In this document: one piece after another, positions 54,696 through 64,000 of the stretch
Position numbering within the stretch: the first letter of the stretch is position 1
Layout of the letters: each line of letters opens with the position of its first letter
NCBI GenBank assembly: GCA_021029095.1
Contig: JAJOHG010000009.1
Location: 1-64,000, forward strand
Length of the DNA: 64,000 bases
Direction of reading: 5' to 3'
Source of the DNA: Phellopilus nigrolimitatus
Lineage: Eukaryota > Basidiomycota > Agaricomycetes > Hymenochaetales > Hymenochaetaceae
The notes under the pieces: generated by a model
The model's database searches: none
What the model was told of the DNA's origin: nothing
What the model saw: only the letters and a program-made list of their open reading frames with translations
Program-made: the position numbers and the translations under genes

Positions 54696-56007
54696 TCACC
54701 TTGTTGCCTTCGAGGATACGCCGCAGAGACCAGCGCGCGGCGAAACGAACGAGGCCTCGCCCACCGGTCCGTCGGATTTTCTCCGCGCCCGTTTAGACGG
54801 CCTGGACCCATCGTGTCTGTCTGTGTCGCACACATGCTCCGCCGACTTCTTCGCTGCGCGTGGAGGCCGCCTTTTCCTTGCCGGCGCGGGCTCAGTCCTG
54901 ACCGCCACGAAGGCCTTGGCTTTTTCGGTTCCCACCAGCTCCTCGTCGCTTGCCACCACGCATTTTACTTTCCACGCCTTGCAGAGAACGCACGTCTTCC
55001 CGCATCCAGGGAGGCAGGGCGTCCTCGACTTGAAGCAATCCTGGCACGGCTTGGACCGCGTTGGCTCGGTGATCATCGCCACCGGCCGTCGGGTCTTCGC
55101 TTCGGCCTGTTTCAGCTGCCCGCCCATAAGTCATAAACGAAAACAATTCGTACAGCGTACACTCACTGTCGGCACTAATGACCTCCACTTCTGCCGGTCG
55201 GCCGTCCATTGGTCCGCTGATTCGTACATGCACCACATGTCCGCACCCCTCCGTCATCTCCAATCCACCGCCTGCTGCGGTCGTCGTCTCTATTTCCGCC
55301 GCCGTACCTGTTCCACCGCCCGTTGCGGTCATCGTCTCCGTTTCCGCAACCACCCCGCGCTGGGGCTCCGGGGACCAGACGCGGCCAACCTGGCGTTCGC
55401 TCGCATCTCGTCCTCCGGCTCCTGCGAGGCGGGGCGCTTCAGTGAGCCCGCCGCCGCCATGCTCTTGCCCATGGACGCCGCGAGCACCTAACGCCGCTAG
55501 TACACTCCGACCGCCCATCATCTGGACGCGACATGCCGGTTCTTCAAGTCCCAGCTCCACCTTCACGAGCGCCTCCGCCGCCGCCGCCTCGAGCGCGTCG
55601 TACCTGTCGAGTTCGGCCAGATCCACGCCAGCCGCTTGCGCACGTTTGTTCAGCGCATCTACGTGCTTCTTGAGTAGACCTTTCTCCCGCACTGCCGCCG
55701 ATCGATCCGCGAGCTCGAGCATGTTGCGCCGCGCGTCGAGCACTTCCCCCGCGGTCCTCTGCATTCCATCCCAGTCATCAGCGCTCCCATCCGGGAGTAC
55801 AAGACACGAAGGACTCACCAGGTGCACATGCGACTTGTACACCCCCTCCAGCAGGATGTGCTCGTCGTCATCTTTCTTCTCCCAGTCCGCGAGCACGCCG
55901 AGCAGGTCGTCGAAGGCCTCGCGTATATGCTGCATAGCGGTGTGTCGCCGTTGAAAATGAGGACGAATCAACGGGAGGAGAAGCCATGGTGGAGGAAGAA
56001 AAGACAA
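54696..56007 (-). CDS. Putative Cys-cluster nuclear protein, splice frame unresolved
   Basis: From about 55935 (QHIREAFDDLLGVLADWEKK) one open frame runs about 260 residues through an Ala/Leu-rich helical region (NKRAQAAGVDLAELDRYDAL). A typical intron (about 55171-55121, GTGAGT...GGGCAG) leads to an exon whose best frame holds a Cys cluster, SKPCQDCFKSRTPCLPGCG then CVLCKAWKVKC. A basic tail (RKRRPPRAAKKS, RPSKRARRKSDG) and a stop at 54696 follow. The canonical splice would enter the other frame, so there is either an alternative donor or a one-base indel. The Cys pattern recalls fungal Zn-cluster DNA-binding domains; function unknown. The exon frames at 56334-57497 may be its 5' part. Confidence 0.45.
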
Positions 56008-56333
56008 GGAGCGCTTGGTGTAAGTCCTAAGTTTTGCTTGTCCTCCATCTCTCGACTAACCCATTTCGTCCTCGCCCTCCGCCTCCGTTCCTTGAGCCAA
56101 GCAAAAGCTCCCTAACCCGCCTGTGTCAGCTATGTGGCCCCCGCACTCCTTCATGTCGAGAAACATCCGCAGATCCACCCAGTCTTGCCCGACACAGCTC
56201 CGCTTCCAGCATGCTAACCCCCGATCTCTCCCCATCGGACTAGTGCGTGTCGGCGCTCAGGGTGAGCGAACGAGCGAGCGACGGGCCGTTGCCGCGTTGT
56301 CCGCACCTCCCTGTACGTCGGAAGTGGTGCCAG

Positions 56334-56633
56334 TCAAGGGCCGACAGCGAGTCGAGATAACAGACTGGGATTCGAGTTGCCGCCGTAGTTGTAGAACAAT
56401 TCGCTCCAGCGAGCCGGGTCGGTCGTTTCCACCCCATCGAGCTTCGCCTCCTTCACCTTCCCGGCCATCCTGTCCGCACGAGCTTCTCTCTCTACCTCGC
56501 CCATAAGGTCCCAGGCCCGCCTGTGCTCCTCCTCCTCCTTCGTCTGCTCCTCCCGCAGCCTCCTCTCCTCCTTTGCCTGCTTGCTGTCCGCCGCACCAGA
56601 GCTGAAGATCGCTTGTAAATGTCTTGCGGCCAT
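56334..56633 (-). CDS. Charged helical exon, possibly 5' to the Cys-cluster gene
   Basis: Starts at ATG 56633 (AARHLQAIFSSGAADSKQAK) and continues with a Glu/Arg-rich coiled-coil stretch, then TTDPARWSELFYNYGGNS. Same strand and spacing as the Cys-cluster frame downstream, so probably an exon of one gene. No domain recognised. Confidence 0.35.
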   Translation of the reverse strand: MAARHLQAIFSSGAADSKQAKEERRLREEQTKEEEEHRRAWDLMGEVEREARADRMAGKVKEAKLDGVETTDPARWSELFYNYGGNSNPSLLSRLAVGP

Positions 56634-56673
56634 CAGGATGCTGCTCTTGAAAAGGGGCGCTTATTTAATGCAA

Positions 56674-57497
56674 TCAAGGTCGGAGGTGCGGATGCAGGCG
56701 CAGTTGCACGATGCGGATGCAAAGACAGCGGGGCAGCGGCGGAGCAACGGGGTCCGTGTATACATTCGACAAGCCGTAGGGTCGCTCTTCCCCGGGACTC
56801 CCCTCCTCGGCGCTGGCGCACGCAGTGAAGCTCATACCGATCGAGTTCGAGCTCGTGTCCGACTCAGAGCGAGCGAGGCAGAGCGCGGTCGCGCCGAGGT
56901 CGAGCGCGCGGAGATCCTGCAGGTTCGGAGCGAGCCGCGATTTGGGCGGGACAGGGGGGAGAACGGGGCTGGGCGGAGGCAGAGACGCGTGGGTCGGGTA
57001 GTTGAGCAGGATGCGACCGCCGAGGCTGACGCACTTCTCCTTCCCATGAAATCTTGTCTTCGCAGAGAGATTTGCCGACTTTGCTGATTTCAGGCGGTCG
57101 GAGCTCGAGTCGCGTTCGAGAATATCGCGCACACTGGGCATCGGCACGGGCCAGGCCTACTCGAAGTCCTTTTGCGGCACGCCTCGCAGCTCTAGAGGGG
57201 CGTCTGGGACTGGTCGATGACGGCGCGCGTGCGGACGGTCGCGGTGGGCTGCTTTTGGATGACACGCTTCTGCGTGACGTGCTGCTTCTTGGACGCGGTG
57301 GGGCGGAGACCACCGCCGGGGCGCATGCGGACGGTGCCATGGAGCAGGCCGCCGCCGTGTGCGCAGGCTTTGATGGTGCCGCGCTTCCCGCGGGTGGCGC
57401 CCTTGATGGAGGTGGTCGAGTTGCTGGTCACAAGCGCGGGTTGTTGAGGCGGCAGGGTGGGTGGAGGCTGGATGGGGACGGTGTACCGCTTAGGCAT
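56674..57497 (-). CDS. Unrecognised minus-strand exons, Pro/Ser-rich
   Basis: The frame 57497-57192 begins at an ATG (PKRYTVPIQPPPTLPPQQPA) and is basic. The frame 57147-56674 contains SVRDILERDSSSDRLKSAKS, LLNYPTHASLPPPSPVLPP and RLAPNLQDLRALDLGATALC. These are consistent with exons of one gene reading towards 54696. No family is known to me. Confidence 0.35.
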
Positions 57498-58149
57498 GAT
57501 AAGGCAGTCGCAGACCGGGTACCAGGATGGAAATCGGTGTCCATTGTAGAATCGAGTAGTCGGGTTGGATTGGTAGATTGGTTGGTTTTGGTTGGACCGG
57601 TTGGTAGATGCTTTTTCTGGGAAAACAAAGATATGAGCCTTTGCTTATTCAAGAGCGAATCCGCAGACAAAGCGGGAACGAGGAGCAAAAGGTGAAAAAA
57701 ATACAGAAGATCGACAAAAGCGGCGAAAAATGGAGCGGGGAAAAAAAGGCAAAGGGTAAAGTAGGTGACTTACGATGAGAGGCAAAGCAAGCTGGGGCGC
57801 GTAGAATGCGGCTGGCGGCGCAAAGTTCAAGACGGAAAGGCAAAGTCGATGAGCACGGGTGGCAGAACCCGACGTGCGCTTTGCTGTGCGTCGGTGATCG
57901 CGAGGACGACGAAGAGCTCAAGAGCGTTGAAGGGGCGCAGACGGGATAAGCAAATGGCGTAGGATGGTGAAGCGCCCTCATATAGAAATTCATTGCCGGC
58001 TTATGCACGCTTATGTCAGACCCAGGGACTGCTGAACACTATCGAGCGCATCAAAAAAAAGTTCAACTTACCGCGTCAAAGTACGAAAAATCACTTTTTA
58101 TCTTATCTTTTCTTTATCTTCGACATCTTCGCTGGCCTGCAGGCCTCTT
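57498..58149. other. Spacer upstream of RPT2-B
   Basis: No exon is recognised. From about 58000 the text resembles the 5' flank of RPT2-A (shared words such as GCGTCAAAGTACGAAAAAT against ACGTCAAAGCACAAAAAAT), so the duplicated unit starts about here. Confidence 0.4.
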
Positions 58150-59545
58150 TTCCGACGCTCAACATGAATGCGCTGCCGCCTCAAGCTGCTCAAGATGGAT
58201 CGCATCAAAGCCTACCTGCTAAGCAAGAAGGAGTCCGTGTTGAACCAGGAGCAGCGCCACCCCGAGGACCGCAACAAAGAGGGCCGCACGAAGACTGCGG
58301 GACGCCCATGACCATCGGAACGCTCGAGGATATCATGAACGACGACCATGCGATAATGTCGATGTCGCCCAGGCCCGAGTTCTATTTCGCGATTCATGAG
58401 CTTCGTCCTCGACCCCGGGTGCTCCTTTTTACTGCACCGCAAGATGCAAGCGATTCGCAGGCGATTGTCGGTGTGCTGCAGGACGACACAGTCCCTGGTC
58501 AGCATGATGAAGCTCGACATAACGCTGATAAAGAGCTACACGGACGTCGTTGGCCTTGACCAGCATATCCAAGAGATAAAGGTGCACCGTGCGTCTGTGG
58601 CGCCACAGAATGCTGCTCACGCACTCTGCAGGAAGTGGCTGAGCTCCTGCTTACGCTTCCCGAGCTCTGTATGAGGAGATGGGCATCATGCAACCCGATG
58701 GTGTCATGCTATATGGTGTCCCATGGAGGGGTAAGACGTTCCTCGTGAAGGCAGATGTAAACCAGACGTCTGCAGCTTTCCTGCGTGTCGTCGGTTCTGA
58801 ACCAATTCAAGGATACCTCGGTGATGGGCCAAAACTGGTGCGGGAGCCGTTCCGCTTGGCCGAGGACCATGCACTGAGTAATGTTTTTATTGATGAAAAT
58901 GACGCTATTGATAAGGAACCGTGAGGAGATCACACAGTGTTCTACATACATGCCATTGAATGCTGAACTACTCTGTGCAGCTACGAGTCGATAAAGCGTG
59001 AACTCTAGCCTATCATGCTGGAGGCGCTGAATTAGCTGAACGGTTTCGGCATGTGTGGCGACGTCAAAGTCATCATGGCCACGAATAGAATCAAGTCTCT
59101 CAGCCTCGCGCTCATCCGTCCTGGCCGTAAGACCGGAAGATCGATTTCCCCCTACCTGACGTGAAGTCAAAGCGATACATCTTCAAGCGCGTTCTTTTTC
59201 CAATCTGTATATCCGTTCGTATTATTGATGTTACCCGCTTCAGATTCTACACGTCGCGAATGAATCTCAGCAAGGACGTCGACGTGGAAGAGTTCGTGAT
59301 GGCGAAGGACGACCTTTCCGGTGCCGACATCAAGGTCGTATGCACTGAGGCTGGTCTACTCGCGTTACGGAAATGGCGTATGCGGGTCACAAAGGTTGAC
59401 TTCTCAGGTGCGAGGGAGAAGGGGCGAGAGCTATCCTGCCTCCTGCGCGCTTACAGCCGTGTTTCTGGCCGACAACAAGCCCTGGGCGTACCATGCCACC
59501 AACATGCTGCTTCCTACCTAGCCCGTGCTCAAGTAATCCCTCTTT
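58150..59545 (+). pseudogene. RPT2: RPT2 pseudogene, copy B
   Basis: Same gene as copy A but more decayed: LKLLKMDRIKAYLLSKKES-like start (about 58180), GTPMTIGTLEDIMNDDHAI, SYTDVVGLDQHIQEIK, and the same intron. A Walker A reads [13 protein letters not shown] (two changes), and [19 protein letters not shown] and Walker [13 protein letters not shown] follow. The C-terminal part is better than in copy [21 protein letters not shown] and [19 protein letters not shown], with [14 protein letters not shown]. In-frame stops (for example near 59010-59040) and shifts make it non-coding. Both copies keep the intron before the EVELP segment. Confidence 0.88.
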
Positions 59546-60369
59546 GGAACCTCGTTTCTTCGCATTTCTCTTATGCAGTCTTACGGTATTTTTAGATGTA
59601 GTATTGTACGGTTCTTTACCTAATTTATATACTTTATTATAATACGTATGTGCCCCTTGAGACGTGTCAAATGGCCTTCAGACACCTTCAGAACTGCTCA
59701 GAAAGTCGCCTTTATAAGCTTTCAGATCCGCTAGATCATTTAATTCAGATGAACTTCAGAAGTTTTATTAATTATAAAGCGATTTTGCGTGTTACATTTA
59801 ATTTCTGAAATAACATGACAGATTAATTCCATGGTTCGGCCGTTCATGGGATATACATGGGTAGCAAGTCTATCATTGTATTGATATTACCCTTACTGGT
59901 AAGGAGTCTCTTGAGCGACTCATATCTGGGTTTGATCACCGTGCCATGACACAGGTGTTGCGATCGAGAAGGCTTGATGGTGTGGACATCATGCTATGTG
60001 CGCAGATCGACAAAGCTTGCTGATCGTGTCACTTTTGTCAAGTGGGACCCTTTTGGAAGTGCCTGGCAATGTTAAATATGTTAAGATTCCAAATTAATAG
60101 CACGAAAGGGTCCCTGTAGCATCGAATTTCCTGAAGTCTGGAGGATGCATCCCACACCAGGTGCAGGTCTATTAGCCCTTTTGAATGACATCCCTCGAAT
60201 TTCGGCATCATTTACGAAGATGGCATACGCCAGGCATGCATAGAGGCAAACGAGTCATCAAAATTCGTAGCAAAACGCTAAAACCACATGCTATGATTTA
60301 GAATACACCTTTCACATCATTCGAGACGGGAGCTTCCTCAGAAGCGTATGGAGAACCCAGGCCTTCGCT
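59546..60369. other. Spacer; 3' tail of the RPT2-B duplicate
   Basis: Bases 59570-59770 repeat the tail of RPT2-A with TTCAGA words. A weak tRNA-like patch lies at 59890-59945. No gene is supported. Confidence 0.4.
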
Positions 60370-61340
60370 TTATGGCTCGCCAACCCCAGCTGGGCTGGCG
60401 GCTTCCTCCTGTTCCCCCACTGACGTTCCATGCGAGCCTCCATCGTCACTTGTGTCAAAGTCCTCTCCCATGATTTCGCTATCTTCGCCATCCACCTCGG
60501 CAACCTCCCATACTCGGATCCCCAACGGCCTGAGTGCGAAGGCGATGGCTCTGACGTGGTCCATTAAGACGTGACGAGAACACTCGATTCGCTCGGTGAC
60601 TCGGGCATCGACAGCACCCGCGTAGGCTATGATTTCATTGTCGTCTATACTGTACGAGCCGACCTGTTCAAAGAGATCGGTCTGAAAAATAAAAATGGGT
60701 TAAAAGGAGACGCACGAACAGAGACTACGTACGATCTTGACGGCGAGAGCTCTCATGTGCAGCTCCCAATCGGCCGGCAGAGGTGTCAAGAGGTTTTTGA
60801 TATCTGTAATGCGCTCAAGTGCATTGATGACCTCGGCAATGGATATTATAGCGGAACGGCTTGATACTATGGATAGAGCGTCCTCTGAAGAGTGCGGAGA
60901 GGCCGGGATGTCTTCGTCGCCAGCGACCGCTAGATGTCCATCCGCTTGCATCCCGTGCGGCACTGCCTGGGTTTCCCCGAGCATCCGTATTACTCGGCAT
61001 CCATATAGGCTGAAAGATCTATTGATGATGTCGAAGTTTGCGAGAATAACACTGATTTTGTGCTCGATCCGCTCTTTGGCTCGCTTTAGGAACGCCGCAG
61101 CGAAACCCTTCGCCTGTGTGTCGTCTTCTGCGTATGAATTGCATTTTTCACGGCAGTTGATCTTAAGAAAGAAAGTGAGTTAGAAGGAAACACACGAACG
61201 GAGACTACGTACCTCTGCCAGCACTAGAGCTCTCAGATGGGAGTACCAGTCTGCTGTGGAAAACAGGCCTTCATCCAGGCGCTCGAGCTCGCCAGCTACC
61301 TCAGATGTGGCTAGTATGAGTGAGTAGGTCGCCGACGTTT
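60370..61340 (-). CDS. Unknown gene with two homologous modules split by sister introns
   Basis: Minus-strand exons: up to 61213 (5' end unresolved), 61161-60733, 60681-60370; both introns are 51 nt, GT-AG, phase 0. The first module has EVAGELERLDEGLF and ADWYSHLRALVLAE, an intron, then GFAAAFLKRAKERIEHKISV and YGCRVIRM. The second has EVINALERITDIKNLLTPL and ADWELHMRALAVKI, an intron, then VDARVTERIECSRHVLMDHV and LGIRVWEV. The acidic C-terminus (GEDSEIMGEDFDTSDDGG) ends in a stop at 60370. The repeats align end to end, including the intron position, so this is an internal duplication. No family is recognised. The first exon may reach an ATG near 61490, but I could not close the phase. Confidence 0.55.
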
Positions 61341-61629
61341 GTTTATAACGAGAGCGAAGGACGAAAATGCTCGTGGTGAGACGAAGTTGCTCGTGGTTGA
61401 TACGAAGTAGGCAAAGGGGAAGTTGCCGGACAATGGCATCAAGCCGCCGGGACTTACCTCAGACAGCCGGGATCCCGACTTGTTGATCATAACGCGTAGC
61501 CCTTGTCCAGCGCAGTTCGTGGTCGATGTCCAGCGCAGCGCGCGGGTGTAGCCGAGCTTACCTTGAACTCTCTACCGAACGCGTACATGTTTTTGATCGA
61601 TTTCCTATTAAGGGCGGTTTTCCTATTCC

Positions 61630-62310
61630 TGGTTCGAAATGATGCTCAAAGCAGTCGCCAGCGTACATCGACAAAATTTTCGAACTTCTTCGATGGTCGT
61701 GTTTCGCTTGATGAGTGCGGTCATGACACCGCCGGCGGCCTCAATACCGAGTGAGAGCGGGGCAATGTCAAGGAGAAGGAGGGCTTAAGTCTTCTCGGAA
61801 GTGTCACTGGTCAGGAAGGCGGCATGGACTGACTGCAACAATGTATTCGACGTCCTCTTTGGAGTTGACGCGCTTCGTAACGTTGGAGAAGCTCATGGCC
61901 CGCTTTTCGGTAACGTGGTATGAGCGAGACCACTGACGAGAACGATCTCATGGATACTCACCTTGTCGATCTTCGGGTCGCGAAGGACCTTCTCAACCGG
62001 CTCGAGCGTACTGCAGAAGAGGTGCGGGCAATATTCCTCAAAAGGTGCACGCGTGAGGGAGATGCAGAAATCAATGCCCTCGAATTCTAAGTAAATCGCA
62101 TTGGTGATTTGCACGACTGATAAAACTTGGCGCGCTCAAGCCGTGCGGAGACGAGGTAGAGCACGCGGGTTGATCGAGCGATCTAAGTAGTGCGCATAGT
62201 ACAGTTCCGGCGCCATCGCGCATGCAGAAAAAATAAGCTAGACGCACCTTCTCGTTCTTGCGCATAAACTTCTGGAGTGGTCCACAGGGGGGTGTCAACA
62301 TAGCCACATA
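61630..62310 (-). pseudogene. HSP70 pseudogene fragment
   Basis: Minus-strand text: [40 protein letters not shown] and [10 protein letters not shown], then HAAFLTSDTSEKT, a stop, and [20 protein letters not shown] and [11 protein letters not shown]. This is the end of the nucleotide-binding domain and the start of the substrate-binding domain of a cytosolic Hsp70. A premature stop, a gap where the linker to the DnaK-type signature should be, and a frame change after RNTTI show that it is non-functional. Confidence 0.85.
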
Positions 62311-64000
62311 GCACCGCCACAGGTCACACTTTTCCTCGCGAGCTTTGCGCTACGTATTTTCACGTTTTTGATTTATTTTTTGCTCGTGTCTCCTTTCTTT
62401 CTTTTCCGTTGGTATGGCCTGTGTCTGGGCTAGATTTGCATGTAAAAATGATGTGTTTATGTTGTATCTGTACTTCATGAAAAATCGATATGTTGTGCAC
62501 ACGCTGCGTGACGCGTGGTTCAAGCCCTTCCCCCCCGCCTTGTCCGTTTGATCAAGACTGGACATCTAAAAGCCTCGGAGCTAATCCCGCCGTCTCTGAC
62601 TGGTTGCAATACTATCTGACAGTGGTAAGCTGGATATCATCGAAGCATGACGAGTGGTGTGCTCGGGACTTGGTCTGCATGTAGCGTAGCCTTGCAAAGT
62701 AAACTGAGTTCGACGATTTTCAACCTCTTCTTATGTCAAAAGTATATTTTCGCGGTTATGTACATCATGTCTATCTACGTGACGTGTATATATATTTGTA
62801 CTCGGAGTGTTAGCCACCGACGTCGAACACGAAAATGCTGTGTTGATGCCGTCTTGACGATGCCGGTGCACTTTTGGCGTGCGCGCGCACAGTGCGTTTG
62901 CGACGGCATTGTACGTGCCTACGGACGCGTGCCGCGTGTCCTGGGTCATTTCCTTCAGAGGTCGAGCGCGCACGGGGGCTTTGCCGCGTGCGCAGAGTGC
63001 CAGTAGCCCGTGCCTCAGCGGCGCCCCCCTGTCCAGGCGGGGCGTCCTGGAGGGTCCCGAGGCGGGACGGGGCAGCAGTGGACCCGTCGGGCGCTGCGTC
63101 TATCGGCGTAGCGACCAAGGCCGTCCGCCGTGCGAGGCCCGCCAGCAAGTCGGCGCGACAGCGCGCGGCGCCCGAGGCGCCGCATCGTCGTTTGGGTCCG
63201 TGAGGAGGTCCGCGTACAGCGCGCACAGCGCCGGCTCATTGAGGTGTGGATGGGGCTCCTGCAGGGCGGAGGCGGGTGCATGTTTGTCATAAGCTGGCGC
63301 GCGAATAGGGGGAAAGAGGTCGCTACCTCGTCTCGGGGCTGCGGGAAAAGAGACTTCTAGTAGGTACTGCCTTGTTCTCGTATTGACCACGGGCGGCTCT
63401 ATGGAAATAGTAAGATAATTGCGAGCGAAGAGAATGAAATCGCGACACTTGCTTGAATTCTCCAGCGAGTCCGGGATCACTGCTATACGTTGTACGCGCG
63501 CGGTCTGGCGCCATCCACCCCTGGACCTCCGGGATCTCGCCCGCGCACAGCTCCGCAATGCGCGAGCGGCACCGTCGACATGCGTGCCACGGACGGCTTG
63601 ACCTGCACGTTTGCGGGAAGCGACAGCAGGACCAGACTCACTGCAGTACAATCTGCGAAGATGATGCAGCCTGCATGTGGGACAATGGACTCTACGTGTC
63701 GTTCGAAGCCCATTGATTTCAGGCCACCGTTGACCTAACCGGCTAGTTCGCAGAAGACTTAGCGAGTGGTAACGGAAGCGGCGACGAAGACGACAAGAGG
63801 GAGATGACGGAGAAGAAGAAAGGTCTTCGCTGCTCGGAGCAGTACAGAAATACGGGAACAGAAATTCTTTTTTGGAGGCTCGGGATGGCAAAGTCACAAA
63901 ACGCGGAAGCAACAAAGAATGGAGACAATCTAGTGAGATCAAATGGAGTGTGGTCAACAAAGCTTCAATATACGATTACACGGGGCACAGAAACAACAAG
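62311..64000. other. Right end of window, no supported gene
   Basis: GC-rich from about 62850, with long open frames on both strands typical of GC bias. One minus-strand reading from 63960 to about 63400 includes EIPEVQGWMAPDRAR and DPGLAGEFKQVSRFHSL in alternating frames, which may be another decayed gene. I cannot assign it. Confidence 0.3.

Noticed and set aside
55178..55954. Plus-strand Ser/Thr-rich frame of 258 codons
   Set aside because: Antisense of the Ala/Glu-rich minus-strand exon; composition is the typical shadow pattern.
59890..59945. Possible tRNA gene (GAGTC...GACTC stem, GGGTTTGATCACC box)
   Set aside because: The acceptor stem does not pair and the T-loop is off consensus; at best a decayed tRNA.
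63100..63960. Long minus-strand frame at the right edge
   Set aside because: Open frames overlap on both strands in GC-rich text and the best reading changes frame repeatedly; no family recognised.
1..64000. CRISPR arrays, bacterial operons, rRNA genes, prophage
   Set aside because: No spaced direct repeats of CRISPR type, no Shine-Dalgarno-led gene strings, no rRNA signature words; introns throughout show a eukaryotic nuclear genome.

Overview
This looks like a nuclear segment from an Agaricomycete (Basidiomycota). Genes are split by many short GT-AG introns of about 50-100 nt. The families present are typical of mushroom-forming fungi: F-box/LRR proteins, an OrsD-type zinc-finger gene, a JmjC-like protein and a HLDIKPAN-type protein kinase. 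There are no operons, ribosome binding sites or CRISPR arrays. The species cannot be fixed from sequence alone.

The window has three textures. (1) Four loci look structurally intact. They are a four-exon nuclear-type gene on the minus strand (11085-12011), a five-exon OrsD/tyrosine-recombinase-like gene on the plus strand (14825-17646), a ten-exon 1761-residue JmjC-like gene on the minus strand (24161-30221), and a Q/S/P-rich reading frame (40072-41295). A protein kinase gene (30390-32736), an F-box-like gene (22052-23044) and a two-module gene (60370-61340) are nearly intact or open-ended. (2) GC-rich islands hold decayed fragments of conserved genes: WRN-type 3'-5' exonuclease, Argonaute (two pieces), BRF1, TSC2/tuberin, KIN1 kinase, eIF2-gamma with an inserted methyltransferase fragment, COPB2, Arg5,6 acetylglutamyl-phosphate reductase, two copies of the proteasome ATPase RPT2, and HSP70. 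Several keep introns, so they are DNA copies and not retrocopies. (3) AT-rich tracts between them are transposon derived. They hold an antisense LTR at the left edge, at least five TA-flanked Tc1/mariner-pogo-like TIR families whose ends iterate the motif AATGCAT, a CACTG-ended family, a GCCCAGTGAAAAGTC family and a CAGGTGGGTG family.

Layout: 1-6.5 kb is nested mobile elements, including a composite CACTG element that has taken up an F-box gene. 7-10.8 kb is the exonuclease-Argonaute-BRF1 graveyard. 11-12 kb is the SIM-rich gene. 14.8-17.6 kb is the OrsD/YR-like gene. 18-24.1 kb is an Argonaute scrap, MITEs and the F-box-like gene. 24.1-32.7 kb is the JmjC and kinase pair. 33.4-41.3 kb is TSC2, KIN1 and the Q-rich gene. 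42.1-48 kb is a TIR-bounded region with eIF2-gamma/methyltransferase and COPB2 fragments. 48-62.3 kb holds Arg5,6, RPT2-A, unknown genes, RPT2-B, the two-module gene and HSP70. 62.3-64 kb has no gene I can support.

The strongest themes are transposon-bounded gene fragments (Pack-type capture) and a gene that pairs OrsD-like zinc fingers with the spacing signature of a tyrosine recombinase. All family assignments were made by reading translated sequence, with no database search.
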